Source: Natrinema versiforme (GTDB lineage: Archaea; Halobacteriota; Halobacteria; Halobacteriales; Natrialbaceae). From it: a DNA stretch of 64,000 nucleotides. Every line of letters begins with the position of its first letter. Position 1 is the first letter of the stretch. The notes below the pieces were generated by a model. That model did no database searches. It was not told where the DNA came from and saw nothing but the letters and a program-made list of their open reading frames with translations. This document shows, in pieces, positions 17,912 through 27,046 of this stretch. The DNA lies in NCBI RefSeq assembly GCF_005576615.1, contig NZ_CP040332.1:62001-126000 (forward strand), written 5' to 3'. The position numbers and the translations under genes were made by a program.

Positions 17912-19294
17912 CTACCCGGTCCCCTCGTCCCAGTCGGGAACGTCGCGAGCGAGGAACTCGCCGTGGCCCGGACTGGCGACGATCTCCCCGTCGATATAGA
18001 CTTCCTCGCCGCGGACGAACGTTTGCTTCACTCGACCGGTGAGTTCGCGTCCCTCGTAGACCGAGTAGTCCGCCCTCGAGTGGTTCCGGTCGGCGGTGAC
18101 GGTATCCGTCTCGTTCGGGTCGAAGACCACGAGGTCGGCGTCCGTGCCGGGTTCGATTCGTCCCTTCTGTGGCAATCCGAAGGTACGGGCCGGGTTCCGA
18201 CACTTCAGACGAACCAGATCAGGGTAGGAGAGGCCCCGCCGGATGACGGCCTCGTCGTGGAAGACCGGCAGACTCGTCTGCAGGCTGTTCACGCCGAACG
18301 GGCTCTCCCACCACGGACCTCCCGTTTTCCGCGCCCGCTTCTGGGCGACGTGATCGGTCGAGACGGTCGTGAGGGTTCCGTCGCGCAGGCGGTCGAACAA
18401 CGCGTCGACATCGTCGGAAGTCCGGAGTGGCGGCGCCATGAGCGCCGCGTTGCTGAATCGCTCGTAGGCGGTCTCATCGAGCGCCATGTAATGCGTACAC
18501 GTCTCGGCTCGCACGTTCGACCCGTCGTCCCGGAGCGACGCGATTACGTCGGCGGCCGCTTCCGATGTCGTGTGGACGCCGTAGTACTTCGCGTCGGCGG
18601 CGAGGGCCAGTCTGACCGCGGAGTCGACTGCCATCGCCTCGGCGTACTCCGGCCGCGTCCGGGGATAGGATGTCGGGGAATCCACCGACGGCGTTGCCCG
18701 CACCGCGTCTGCCCGCTGCTGGCAGACCGAGTAGTCTTCCGCGTGGACCATTCCGACGATACCCGTGTCCGAGAGGCGGTCGAACACTTCGCCGATGAAG
18801 CCGTTCGACAACCGGATGTCGTCGGTCATGAACAGTTTGACCGACGTGACCCCCTCCTCGAGTAGTTCCGGGAGTTCATCCAGTACGGCAGCCGTTTCCT
18901 GCGTAATGGCGGCGTGGAGCCCGTAATCGACCACCGGGGAGGCCTTGGCGCGGTGTCGTTCGATGGCGTCACGCAGGGTTCCCTCACCCCACGTTCCGTC
19001 CTGCCAGCCCTGCCACGCGAAGTTCACGATACTCGTGACGCCGCCGGCGGCCGCTGCTGCCGTTCCGGTTTCGTACGAGTCGATCGAGTTGTAGCCAGCG
19101 ACGTGGACGTGCGGATCGACGACGCCCGGGAGGACGAGCTTCCCCGAGACGTCGATCGAGCGCTCGGCTGCCGGCAGCGTCCGTTCTTTTCCGACGCCGA
19201 CGATCGTCCCGTCATCGACGGCGACGGCGGCGTCGAACATCGACTCGGCCGTCACGACGGTTCCGCCCGTAAGTATCGTCTCGACTCGGGTCAT
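17912..19294 (-). CDS. Dihydropyrimidinase/hydantoinase/allantoinase-family hydrolase
   Basis: Cyclic-amide hydrolase of the amidohydrolase superfamily (460 residues) that opens hydantoin, dihydropyrimidine or allantoin rings. The HxH metal motif is PGVVDPHVHVAGYNS. The carboxylated Lys is in GVTSVKLFMTDD. Further ligands lie in GMVHAEDY and GVHTTSEA, and the metal Asp in VSTDHVAQKR. It is the last gene of the ABC transporter operon: its ATG overlaps the livF stop (ATGA). The transporter therefore very likely brings in its substrate or a relative. The product, an N-carbamoyl acid, fits the M20 amidohydrolase at 25775. Which ring it opens is not decidable from sequence. Confidence 0.88.
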   Translation of the reverse strand: MTRVETILTGGTVVTAESMFDAAVAVDDGTIVGVGKERTLPAAERSIDVSGKLVLPGVVDPHVHVAGYNSIDSYETGTAAAAAGGVTSIVNFAWQGWQDGTWGEGTLRDAIERHRAKASPVVDYGLHAAITQETAAVLDELPELLEEGVTSVKLFMTDDIRLSNGFIGEVFDRLSDTGIVGMVHAEDYSVCQQRADAVRATPSVDSPTSYPRTRPEYAEAMAVDSAVRLALAADAKYYGVHTTSEAAADVIASLRDDGSNVRAETCTHYMALDETAYERFSNAALMAPPLRTSDDVDALFDRLRDGTLTTVSTDHVAQKRARKTGGPWWESPFGVNSLQTSLPVFHDEAVIRRGLSYPDLVRLKCRNPARTFGLPQKGRIEPGTDADLVVFDPNETDTVTADRNHSRADYSVYEGRELTGRVKQTFVRGEEVYIDGEIVASPGHGEFLARDVPDWDEGTG

Positions 19295-20022
19295 TGGTCC
19301 CGTTCGACTTTGAGGTACGCTTCGCGGATCTCGGGTCGGTCGAGGATCGTCGCCGCATCGCCGTCGTGGTGAGTGGACCCGTTCTCCAGGACGAAGACGT
19401 GATCCGAGTGCTCGACGCCCGTTTTGACGTTCTGTTCGATCATTAAGACGGTAACGCCGCGGTCGTTTATCGCCTCGATCTTCTCGAAGATCATGTCGAT
19501 CGCCTTCGGTGCGAGTCCCGCCGTCGGTTCGTCGAGGAGGAGCAACTCGGGGTCGAGCATCAGTCCGCGGCCGAGTTCGACCATCTGCTGTTGGCCGCCG
19601 CTGAGATTTCCTGCGGGGGTGTCCTCGTACTCGCGGAGTGCCGGGAAGATCTCGTAGACCTCCTCGATTGCCGCCGCAGTGTCGTGGTTCCGTCCGGCGA
19701 CGTGTGCGCCCAGTTCCAAGTTGTCTCGGACGGACATATCGGGGAACGCGGCGTTTCGCTGGAGCACGTACGAGATGCCCGATGTGAGCAGTTCCTCTTG
19801 GGTCGAACCGGTGATGTCTCGGCCGTCGTAACGGATCTCCCCGCGCGTCGGATCCAACAAACCGTAGATCGTCTTGAACAGCGTCGATTTTCCCGCACCG
19901 TTCGGTCCGATAACGCAGACGATCTCGCCCTCCTCGACCCGAAGTGATGCGCCCGTGAGGACGAGGAAGTTCTCGTAGCCGGCGTGTACGTCGTCGACTG
20001 TTAGTAGTGCCATCGTATTCAC
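19291..20022 (-). CDS. livF: ABC transporter ATPase, branched-chain/urea type (LivF-like)
   Basis: Second ATP-binding subunit of a HAAT-type (branched-chain amino acid, urea, amide) importer, 243 residues. The Walker A is GPNGAGKST, the signature LSGGQQQMVELGRGL, the Walker B LLLLDEPTAGLAP. It is the short form without the extra C-terminal segment, typical of LivF/UrtE. The start overlaps the livG stop, and its own stop overlaps the hydrolase start. Confidence 0.92.
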   Translation of the reverse strand: MNTMALLTVDDVHAGYENFLVLTGASLRVEEGEIVCVIGPNGAGKSTLFKTIYGLLDPTRGEIRYDGRDITGSTQEELLTSGISYVLQRNAAFPDMSVRDNLELGAHVAGRNHDTAAAIEEVYEIFPALREYEDTPAGNLSGGQQQMVELGRGLMLDPELLLLDEPTAGLAPKAIDMIFEKIEAINDRGVTVLMIEQNVKTGVEHSDHVFVLENGSTHHDGDAATILDRPEIREAYLKVERDQ

Positions 20023-20795
20023 TCTCCGAAGTACGCTTCCAAGACCGCCGGGTCCTCGAGGGCGACGTCCGGCGTTCCGTCCACGAGGTTCGTTCCGTTG
20101 TTGAGCACGTAGATGTAATCGCTCAGCGTCTGGATGACGTCCATGTCATGCTCGATGATACAGAACGTCGCCCCATTGTCGTTGAGTTCGACGACGGTCT
20201 CGATGATGTCGTCGACCAGATTCGGATTGACGCCTGCAGTCGGTTCGTCCAGCAGCACGATCTCAGGGTCTTGGAGCAGGGACGCGGCGATCGTGAGGAG
20301 TTTCTTCTGCCCGGTCGACAGTTCGCCCGCCTTCCTGTCCCTGAGATCCCAGAGGCCGACCAGTTCGACGAGGTCGTCGATTCGCGGGGTTGACTCCGCG
20401 TCGGCGACCACCGTCTTCAGGATGTGCTCGTCGGCGTGGTCTTGATTCGCGACCATGTTCTCCCGAACCGTGAGGTCCGGGAACACGCGCGCGAGTTGGA
20501 ACGTCCTCGAAACGCCGCTGCGGACGATTCTCGAGGTGAACTCGGCCGTGATCTCCTCGTCGTTGAGGTGGACCTGTCCGTCGGTCGGATCGTGGACGCC
20601 CATGATGCAGTTGAACAGCGTCGACTTGCCCGCGCCGTTCGGGCCGACGATGCCGACGACTTCCCCGCGTCGGATCTCACAGGAGACGCCGTCGAGCGCG
20701 ACGGCTCCCGGGAATTCCTTGCGCAGTCCGTCGATCCGAAGTACCGGTTCCGTGGTAGCACGGCGCGTATCGGTGTCAGTTATCATCGCTTTCAC
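20019..20795 (-). CDS. livG: ABC transporter ATPase, branched-chain/urea type (LivG-like)
   Basis: First ATP-binding subunit of the same importer, 258 residues. It shows Walker A GPNGAGKST, signature LSTGQKKLLTIAASLL (ST instead of SG, as is common in LivG), Walker B IVLLDEPTAGVNP and the LivG-type N-terminus LRIDGLRKEFPGAVALDGVS. The start lies inside the livM gene (20-base overlap). Two candidate starts, 20795 and 20789, are three codons or fewer apart. Confidence 0.92.
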   Translation of the reverse strand: MKAMITDTDTRRATTEPVLRIDGLRKEFPGAVALDGVSCEIRRGEVVGIVGPNGAGKSTLFNCIMGVHDPTDGQVHLNDEEITAEFTSRIVRSGVSRTFQLARVFPDLTVRENMVANQDHADEHILKTVVADAESTPRIDDLVELVGLWDLRDRKAGELSTGQKKLLTIAASLLQDPEIVLLDEPTAGVNPNLVDDIIETVVELNDNGATFCIIEHDMDVIQTLSDYIYVLNNGTNLVDGTPDVALEDPAVLEAYFGE

Positions 20796-21834
20796 CCTCC
20801 GAACTGTTCGGTTTCCGACCGGTCCTATCGCCGATGACGGGGCGGCGCTCGATCAGCCCGTTCGGCTTGTAAATCGAGAGCAGGACCAGAATCGTACCGA
20901 AGATCACCCAGTCGAGGCCAGTGTGGCTCCCGCTGAGGATCGTCCGAGTGTACTCGCGCGTCGGAATATAGATCAGCGCACCGACGATGGGGCCGAGGAC
21001 GGTTCCGAGGCCGCCGATGACTGCGATGAGGACGAACTCAACGTTCCGTATGAGTTTCAGCGTCGTCTGCGGGTCGATGTACAGCAGGTACTGGGCGAAC
21101 AGGCCGCCGCCGACGCCCGCGATGAACGAGCTCAGCCCCATCGCGTACATCTTGTACCAGAACGCGCTGATACCGGCGTTCTCCGCGAGTTCTTGGTCCA
21201 TGTCGATCGCTCGAAGGTAGATTCCGAGCTTGGACGTGTGGAGCCGGTAGACGAACAGCGTGGTCGCGAGCGCGAATGCCCACATCACGTAGAAGTAGAG
21301 CCGGCGATCGCGGAAGGCGAAGGCGTACGCGTTCCCGATCTCGGCCAGCGGGTACTCCAGTCCGACGGCACCACCGATCCAGTCCCACCGAAGGAAGACG
21401 ATGGACATGCCCAGCGACGCGGCGAGCGTCGCGATCGAGAAGTAGTGATAGCGGAGCCGAAAGGTGATCGCCCCGAGCGCGAGTCCGGCGACCGCAGCGA
21501 GTAGTCCGCCCGCGACGAGCCCGACGTACGGCGTCACGTCGTAGAAGATGAACAGGACGGCGGTCGTGTAGCCGCCGATGGCGAACATGGCCGCGTGACC
21601 GAGCGAGATCTGTCCCGCGTAGCCGCCGATCACGTTCCACGAGTGGCCCAACCCGATGAACAGGAACGCGTAGATGGCCGTGTTCAGGAAGAAGTAACTC
21701 GTGGACAGGGACGGAATTGCGAGTGTCGCCGCGAAAAACGCCAGGATGACGTAGCTGAGTGGGACCGATCGAAGCCCGGTCTGCCGTCCGATCTTCGCGA
21801 CGGATTCGCGGACGTGTTGCTCGAGCCCGCTCAT
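20776..21834 (-). CDS. livM: ABC transporter permease, LivM type
   Basis: Inner membrane permease subunit (352 residues) with eight to ten hydrophobic segments. The LivM signature HSWNVIGGYAGQISLGHAAM is present, and so is the cytoplasmic coupling loop AIDMDQELAENAGISAFWYKM. The C-terminal tail is charged (RRPVIGDRTGRKPNSSEG). The start overlaps the livH stop by one base. Confidence 0.92.
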   Translation of the reverse strand: MSGLEQHVRESVAKIGRQTGLRSVPLSYVILAFFAATLAIPSLSTSYFFLNTAIYAFLFIGLGHSWNVIGGYAGQISLGHAAMFAIGGYTTAVLFIFYDVTPYVGLVAGGLLAAVAGLALGAITFRLRYHYFSIATLAASLGMSIVFLRWDWIGGAVGLEYPLAEIGNAYAFAFRDRRLYFYVMWAFALATTLFVYRLHTSKLGIYLRAIDMDQELAENAGISAFWYKMYAMGLSSFIAGVGGGLFAQYLLYIDPQTTLKLIRNVEFVLIAVIGGLGTVLGPIVGALIYIPTREYTRTILSGSHTGLDWVIFGTILVLLSIYKPNGLIERRPVIGDRTGRKPNSSEGESDDN

Positions 21835-22706
21835 TAGCTGTTCACCCAGTTGAGAATCCCCTCACGCTGGTAGATCAGCGCGCCGATGAGGACGAGGTAG
21901 ACGTACAACTGTCTGTACGACGAGTCGAGGACGGCCGCGCCGATATTCTCGACGAGCCCGATAACGACGCCGCCCGCGACCGGCCCGAGTATACCGCCGA
22001 GCCCGCCCAGTGCGACGGCCGCGAACGAGGCGATGGTCCAGACGACTGGCGTCGCTTCGGGTTGGACCGGGAAGAACGTCGCGACCATCGTCCCCGCGAC
22101 GCCGGTCGCGGCGAGGCCGATCCCCCATGCGACCGCGTAGACGCGGTCGGTTTCGATACCGAGGACCTGTGCCGCTTGCTTGTCCTGTGCCGTCGCTCTG
22201 ATTGCTTTTCCCGTCTCCGTTTTCTGCAACAGGACATAGAGCGCTGCGACGGTTACGATACTGACCAGCGCGGTCAGGACCTCCGGGAACGAGATCGAGA
22301 TCCCGAACACCGTGGTGCTCCCGGCGAAGACGAAGTCGTCGATGGTCCGCGTCGTCGGGCCTGCGGCGTACATGATCCCGTACCGAATGACCAGTAACAG
22401 CCCGAAGGTACAGAGTACCTGTCCGAGTACCGGCCCGTCCATGACCCGCTTGATGACGAGGAAATACGTCGCGTACCCGATCAGGAACATGAGGACGACG
22501 TTGACCGGCAGGAGCAAGAGCGGATCGACGTTCAACTCCGCGGCGGTGAGCAGCGTCACGTACATCGCGATGAGCATGTGCTCTCCGTGGGCGAAATTCA
22601 CGATGTCCATCACGCCCCAGATGAGCCCGAGGCCCGCCGCGACGAGGCCGTAGGTGAGGCCGATCAGGATGCCGTCGACGATCGCGCTAGGTAAGATGGA
22701 TAGCAT
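21834..22706 (-). CDS. livH: ABC transporter permease, LivH type
   Basis: Membrane permease subunit (290 residues) with the LivH opening segment IDGILIGLTYGLVAAGLGLIW and coupling loop KAIRATAQDKQAAQVLGIE. The C-terminal half contains the repeated GGLGGILGPVAGGVVIGLVE motif. It follows the binding-protein gene after 11 bases. Confidence 0.92.
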   Translation of the reverse strand: MLSILPSAIVDGILIGLTYGLVAAGLGLIWGVMDIVNFAHGEHMLIAMYVTLLTAAELNVDPLLLLPVNVVLMFLIGYATYFLVIKRVMDGPVLGQVLCTFGLLLVIRYGIMYAAGPTTRTIDDFVFAGSTTVFGISISFPEVLTALVSIVTVAALYVLLQKTETGKAIRATAQDKQAAQVLGIETDRVYAVAWGIGLAATGVAGTMVATFFPVQPEATPVVWTIASFAAVALGGLGGILGPVAGGVVIGLVENIGAAVLDSSYRQLYVYLVLIGALIYQREGILNWVNS

Positions 22707-22717
22707 AGGCGTGATCG

Positions 22718-24019
22718 TCAGCGTTCATCCCAGCTCGGGACGGGGTAGGTCATGGCGTCGTCCTGTGCCTGATCGAACGGCCAGACGGTCTCGAGTTGGC
22801 TATCCTCGGACTGGACGACGAAACTGAACGCCTCCTGATTGTAGCCGTTGTCGTCGAACTCGACCGGGTACGGGAGCCCCGCTACGTACGGCTCCGCGCT
22901 CATCGAGTTCAGACTGGCCCGGAGGTCGTCCGACGAGAGGCTCTCGGCCCGATCCGCCGCTGCGATCGCGGTGAAGAACTCGCCCCATGCGTAGATACTG
23001 CTCCCGTCGAACGGTGTCCCGGATTCCTCCTCGGAATAGCTGTTGTACGCCCCCATCGGCGGGTGTACTTCGAACATATCGTGTGCGAAGTCCGAACCGG
23101 AGAAGACGTAGTCCGAGACGCTCTCCTCGAGCAGCGACGGATCGAGGTAGGCCGATCCCGGCGTGAGCATCAGTTCCGGGTAGTAGTCCTCGGTCTGCAT
23201 GTCCTCGAGCATGATCACCGCGTCACGGACGTTCGCGGCGTGGACGATGATGTCCGCGCCGGCCTGCTCGATGTTCCGGATCTCCGTCGACAGCGAATTC
23301 ACCGACTGCGCGGAGTAGGAGATCGTGTCCAGTGCCAGTTCGAAGTCGGATTCCTCGACGACGCGTTGCATCGAGTTCGCGACCTCGGTCCCGAAGGTCC
23401 CGTCCTGATGGATGATCGAGACCGTCTCGAGTCCCGCGTCGTGTTGCTCGTTCATGCCGTCGGCGAACTCGAACATCGACTCGCCTTTGACGCCGGTGTG
23501 GGGCGGCACCTGCCAGAACCAGTCGAGATCCCGCTCGGTGAGTCCTTCGCCGATCGCGGTCCCGCAAATGTGAGGGACGCCTTCGCGCTGGGCGACTTGA
23601 CTCACGACTTCCGTCGTCCCGCTGTAGTAACTCCCGAGGAGCACGTCGACGCCGTCGTCGAGGACCATGCTCTCGGCCTCGGACCTCGCGACGTCGGAGG
23701 ACCCCTGATGATCCGCCCAGAGGACCTCGACTTCCGTTCCGTCCTGTCCCGGTAAGCCCTCACCTTCGGCACCGGCCAGCGGCTCGAGGTCGGAGGCACC
23801 CTCGTTGACGGCCTGGACGCCCGCGCTCACGATGTCTTGAAACCGCGATCCCATCTCCGCGGCGTCACCCGACAGCGGATGAATGGCCCCGAGCGTGAAC
23901 GTATCACTGCTGTCACTCCCACCCAGACAGCCGGCCACGCCGACCGCCGACGCGGTGCCAGCAATCCGTACAAAACTACGGCGCGAAACTACACGATTGT
24001 CTCCATAGTCGTCAGTCAT
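22718..24019 (-). CDS. ABC substrate-binding lipoprotein, branched-chain/amide type
   Basis: Extracellular substrate-binding protein of the Leu/Ile/Val-BP-like periplasmic fold, 433 residues from MTDDYGDN. A twin-arginine signal (SRRSFVRIAG) and lipobox (VAGC) direct export and lipid anchoring. Binding-fold segments include FTLGAIHPLSGDAAEMGSR and GADIIVHAANVRDAVIML. The start at 24019 is preferred to one nine codons earlier because a clear palindrome lies directly upstream. It heads a six-gene operon: binding protein, two permeases, two ATPases, ring hydrolase. The HAAT family includes transporters for urea and short amides as well as amino acids, so a ureide substrate is a fair inference. 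Confidence 0.88.
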   Translation of the reverse strand: MTDDYGDNRVVSRRSFVRIAGTASAVGVAGCLGGSDSSDTFTLGAIHPLSGDAAEMGSRFQDIVSAGVQAVNEGASDLEPLAGAEGEGLPGQDGTEVEVLWADHQGSSDVARSEAESMVLDDGVDVLLGSYYSGTTEVVSQVAQREGVPHICGTAIGEGLTERDLDWFWQVPPHTGVKGESMFEFADGMNEQHDAGLETVSIIHQDGTFGTEVANSMQRVVEESDFELALDTISYSAQSVNSLSTEIRNIEQAGADIIVHAANVRDAVIMLEDMQTEDYYPELMLTPGSAYLDPSLLEESVSDYVFSGSDFAHDMFEVHPPMGAYNSYSEEESGTPFDGSSIYAWGEFFTAIAAADRAESLSSDDLRASLNSMSAEPYVAGLPYPVEFDDNGYNQEAFSFVVQSEDSQLETVWPFDQAQDDAMTYPVPSWDER

Positions 24020-24032
24020 GCGGATGGACGTA

Positions 24033-24061
24033 GATGGAAACCTCATTTGAGTGTTTCCATC
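24033..24061. promoter_or_regulatory. Operator-like palindrome before the transporter operon
   Basis: GATGGAAAC (24033-24041) and GTTTCCATC (24053-24061) are perfect inverted 9-base arms around 11 bases; a nested CTCA/TGAG pair lies in the spacer. It is 13 bases upstream of the binding-protein start, with a TATA-like element (tatagaata, 24071-24079) just behind it. That puts it over the transcription start, a repressor position. Confidence 0.55.
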
Positions 24062-24079
24062 CGAACATCGATATAGAAT

Positions 24080-24404
24080 AAGGAGTCGGGCACACTGACC
24101 ACTACCTTATATCCGATTCGAGACGACACGAACGTAGCGATTATCCTCGAGCCTTCGACATCGTGTGCAGAGCGGACCACTCGCGGTCGAAAATCGTGAA
24201 CGTGCCCGCTCGCTTCGATCGATACCGCGGTCTCTCTCGGTAGACGAAACGGCCGGGTAGACGGGGCACAAAACGAGTCTGCCTGCCTCTTGCGTTAGTC
24301 CTCGTCAATGCGGGCGGCCGCCGATTACCGCTGTCTGCACGTAGCGGTCCATCAGAGGACATCATACCGCGAAAAACGAGCCGAGTTGGTCTGCCTATCC
24401 TGTC
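24080..24404. other. Intergenic stretch, nothing recognised
   Basis: Gap between the transporter operon promoter and the stop of the 2-hydroxyacid dehydrogenase gene. No gene-like frame, repeat or terminator is evident to me. Confidence 0.5.
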
Positions 24405-25331
24405 CTACGAGTTCCGCATCAGCGAGGTCTCCTCGAGGGCGTCGCAAAGAATCTCGGTGCAGCGGTCCCAGTAGTTGGGGGTGTGGCCGGCGTTGTGGGG
24501 GGTGACGAGGCAGTCGCCGAGCGTCCAGAGTGGGTGGTCGGCGGGTAGGGGCTCGGGATCGGTGACGTCGAGTGCGGCGCTGCGGATGTCGTTGCCCCGA
24601 AGCGCAGCGACGAGCGCATCGGTGTCGACCACGGGGCCGCGTGCGACGTTGACGAGCATCGCGTTCGTCGGGAGGGTGCCGAGGAGCCGCTCGTCGACGA
24701 GTCCGTCGGTGGTCTCGGTGAGCGGACAGGCGAGCACCAGATAGTCGCTGCGCGCGGCCGCGTCGACGGTGTCCTCGAAGCCGACGACCTCGTCGGCGTT
24801 CCCGCCCTTTGACGGCGTGTAGCGAACGCCGATGGTCTCGACGCCGAAATCGTCGAGGCGGGCGATGATTTCCCGCCCGATCGGACCCATGCCGACGACG
24901 GTCGCGGTCGATCCGCGGAGTTCGCCGCCCTGGTAGTGGTTCCACTCGCCGCGTTCGTGCTGTTCCCACCCCCGCCGGAGGTTCCGCACGTCCGCGAGGA
25001 CGTATCCCAGGACCTGTTCGGCGATGTTCGGACCGTGAACGCCGGACGCGCTCGTGACGGCCACGCCCTCGGCCTCGAGCGTCTCGAGGGGGAGGTGGCC
25101 GGTGCCCGCAAACGTACAGGCGAACAGCTCGAGGGTGTCCGAGGCTGAAACGAGTTCGGGGTCGATCTGATAACCGGTCGCGACCGTCGCCTCGCAGAGG
25201 AGGTCGCGCTCCGTCGCGGGCGTCCGTGCGACTGAAACGTCGGCGTTCGGCACCGCCTCTCGAATCGTCTCGGCGTACGCCGCCGGATCCAGCCCGTGGA
25301 TCTTGTCGTGGAGGACGACGATGTCCGTCAT
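24405..25331 (-). CDS. D-2-hydroxyacid dehydrogenase family protein
   Basis: NAD(P)-dependent D-isomer-specific 2-hydroxyacid dehydrogenase, 308 residues. The Rossmann dinucleotide motif is VVGMGPIGREI. The catalytic Arg lies in NVARGPVVDTDALV, the Glu in DVTDPEPLPADHP, and the His in CLVTPHNAGHTPNYW. The dehydrogenase probably interconverts a 2-keto and 2-hydroxy acid derived from the carbon skeleton left after ureide hydrolysis; this is inferred from context. The frame stays open upstream to 26018, but homology starts at 25331, where the ATG overlaps the stop of the DUF3830 gene. Confidence 0.88.
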   Translation of the reverse strand: MTDIVVLHDKIHGLDPAAYAETIREAVPNADVSVARTPATERDLLCEATVATGYQIDPELVSASDTLELFACTFAGTGHLPLETLEAEGVAVTSASGVHGPNIAEQVLGYVLADVRNLRRGWEQHERGEWNHYQGGELRGSTATVVGMGPIGREIIARLDDFGVETIGVRYTPSKGGNADEVVGFEDTVDAAARSDYLVLACPLTETTDGLVDERLLGTLPTNAMLVNVARGPVVDTDALVAALRGNDIRSAALDVTDPEPLPADHPLWTLGDCLVTPHNAGHTPNYWDRCTEILCDALEETSLMRNS

Positions 25332-25744
25332 CGCTCGACCTCCCGAATCGTCACGCCGTGGGCGCCGTCGCGAAGGGTCGCCTCTTCGACGGCCTTGAGT
25401 TCGTCGGCTGTCGCATCCACGGTAGCGAAGTGGTTCCCCGCGAGTTCGCCGGCCGGACTCTTGAAACACGTCGGGCCGCAGGGGACGAGGATCTCCTGTT
25501 CGTTCCGGTAGCCCGGATAGAGTAGGAGATCGCCCCGCGAGGGGTAAACCGTGTGATTCTCCCGCGGGATCTCGGGAAGGTCGATTTCGTCGATGTTGAT
25601 CCACGTCGCGATCCCGCTCCAGCGGACGTGCATGAGTTCCGACTCGAGCGGCAGGAACTCTCGGACCGCGGCGACGGACTTCGGTGCTCGATCTTCGTGC
25701 AATTCGGCCGTGAACGTCGTGTCTTCGATTTCGATTTCTAACAT
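25328..25744 (-). CDS. DUF3830 family protein (cyclophilin-like fold)
   Basis: A 138-residue protein matching DUF3830, a family with a cyclophilin-like beta-barrel fold and no assigned biochemical role. Segments that identify it include PRENHTVYPSRGDLLLYPG and CGPTCFKSPAGELAGNHFA. It is soluble, with no signal peptide. The gene sits between an M20 carbamoyl-amidohydrolase (30-base gap) and a 2-hydroxyacid dehydrogenase (4-base overlap), in one operon. The family therefore looks tied to ureide or hydantoin breakdown here, perhaps as an isomerase, lyase or binding protein. That role is a guess from context. Confidence 0.8.
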   Translation of the reverse strand: MLEIEIEDTTFTAELHEDRAPKSVAAVREFLPLESELMHVRWSGIATWINIDEIDLPEIPRENHTVYPSRGDLLLYPGYRNEQEILVPCGPTCFKSPAGELAGNHFATVDATADELKAVEEATLRDGAHGVTIREVER

Positions 25745-25774
25745 TGATGGTTCGGTTTGTGATCGGAACGGGCG

Positions 25775-27046
25775 TCAGCGTTCGTCGGTCGGTGCGAGAC
25801 GTGCGAGGGAGTCGGCCAAGACGGCCGTCGCGGCCGTACAGTCCGCCCAGTCGGCCCATTCTTTCGGCGAGTGTGAATAGCCGCCGACGGAGGCGGCGAA
25901 CAGGAGCGCGGCGTCGGTCACGTCGGCGACCTGCATCGTGTCGTGGCCGGCCCCCGAGTGAAGCCTGCGCGTCTCGACGCCGCGGTCTCCCGCCGCGTCG
26001 AGGACGACGTTTCGGCACCGTCTCGAGAGCGGTGTCGGCGGCACGTCGTACGTGCAGTCGAAGGTCGTCGCGACGTTCCGGTCGTCTTCAATGGCCGCGA
26101 GGGTGTTAGTTACGGCGTCCAGTTGCGCTTGGATCTCCGCGGATTCGACCGATCGCAGGTCGAGTCGGAGCGATACCGTCCCTGGGACGACGTTGACGGC
26201 GTTCGGCGCAACGTCGAACTGCCCGACCGTTCCGACTGCGGTCCCGCTTCCGGAAGCCGCGGCTTCGGCGGCGTTCCGCTCGACCGCGAGGACGAGTTCG
26301 CTCGCCGCCGCGAGCGCGTCCTGTCGTTCGGTCATCCCTGTCGTCCCCGAGTGGTCGGCTTCGCCTTCGATGGTCACGTGACACCGTACCGTTCCGGTGA
26401 TGTCGGTGACGACGCCGAGCGGCACGCCCGCGTCTTCGAGGCGCGTGTTCTGCTCGATATGGAGCTCGAGCCACGCGTCCCACTCGCTCGCATCGAGGCG
26501 ACCGGTCCCGCGGTAACCGATCCGCTCAAGTGCGTCCTCGAGCGTCTCGTCGCCATCGGTTAGCGCGAGCGTCTCCTCGACGCTGCGTTTGCCGGTCGCG
26601 ACCGTCGATCCGAGGACGCCGTCGGCGAAGCGGGTCCCCTCCTCGCCGGTGAAGCAGACGACCTCGAACCCGCGGGCGGGCGAGACGTTGCTCTCTCGAA
26701 TCGCCCGGACGGCTTCGAGGGGCGCGAAGACGCCGAGCGGGCCGTCGAAGATGCCACCGCGTGGGACCGAATCGAGGTGGCTCCCGGCGGCGACGTGTGC
26801 GGCGTCCGGGTCCGCACCGGGCGGCGTCCACCGGCCGGCGACGTTGCCGACTGCATCGACTCGGACCTCGAGGCCCGCCTCCTCGAGGCGATCGACGAGG
26901 TAGTCACGCGCCTCGCCGTTCGCCTCGTCGCCCGGCAGTGCCGTCCGCCCGCGGCCCGTCTCGGTGTCGACGGCACCGAACGATGCGACCTGCTCGATGT
27001 CTCGTCGGAGTCGCTTTCCGTCGATCGACAGTTCCGGTTCAGTCAT
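25775..27046 (-). CDS. M20-family N-carbamoyl amino acid/allantoate amidohydrolase
   Basis: Zinc-dependent amidase (423 residues) that removes the carbamoyl group from N-carbamoyl amino acids, or cleaves allantoate or ureidoglycolate, releasing ammonia and CO2 or urea. Metal and catalytic motifs are AGSHLDSVPRGGIFDG, CFTGEEGTRF (catalytic Glu-Glu), LELHIEQNTRLEDAG, SGAGHDTMQVAD and VGGYSHSPKEW. The dimerisation (lid) domain occupies about residues 210-330. It is the natural next step after the ring-opening hydrolase at 17912. An upstream frame ends inside its start codon (ATGA). Confidence 0.9.
   Translation of the reverse strand: MTEPELSIDGKRLRRDIEQVASFGAVDTETGRGRTALPGDEANGEARDYLVDRLEEAGLEVRVDAVGNVAGRWTPPGADPDAAHVAAGSHLDSVPRGGIFDGPLGVFAPLEAVRAIRESNVSPARGFEVVCFTGEEGTRFADGVLGSTVATGKRSVEETLALTDGDETLEDALERIGYRGTGRLDASEWDAWLELHIEQNTRLEDAGVPLGVVTDITGTVRCHVTIEGEADHSGTTGMTERQDALAAASELVLAVERNAAEAAASGSGTAVGTVGQFDVAPNAVNVVPGTVSLRLDLRSVESAEIQAQLDAVTNTLAAIEDDRNVATTFDCTYDVPPTPLSRRCRNVVLDAAGDRGVETRRLHSGAGHDTMQVADVTDAALLFAASVGGYSHSPKEWADWADCTAATAVLADSLARLAPTDER

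Noticed and set aside
25332-26018. Upstream extension of the 2-hydroxyacid dehydrogenase frame
   Set aside because: Arg-rich and overlapping DUF3830 and M20 genes; the dehydrogenase fold starts at 25331.
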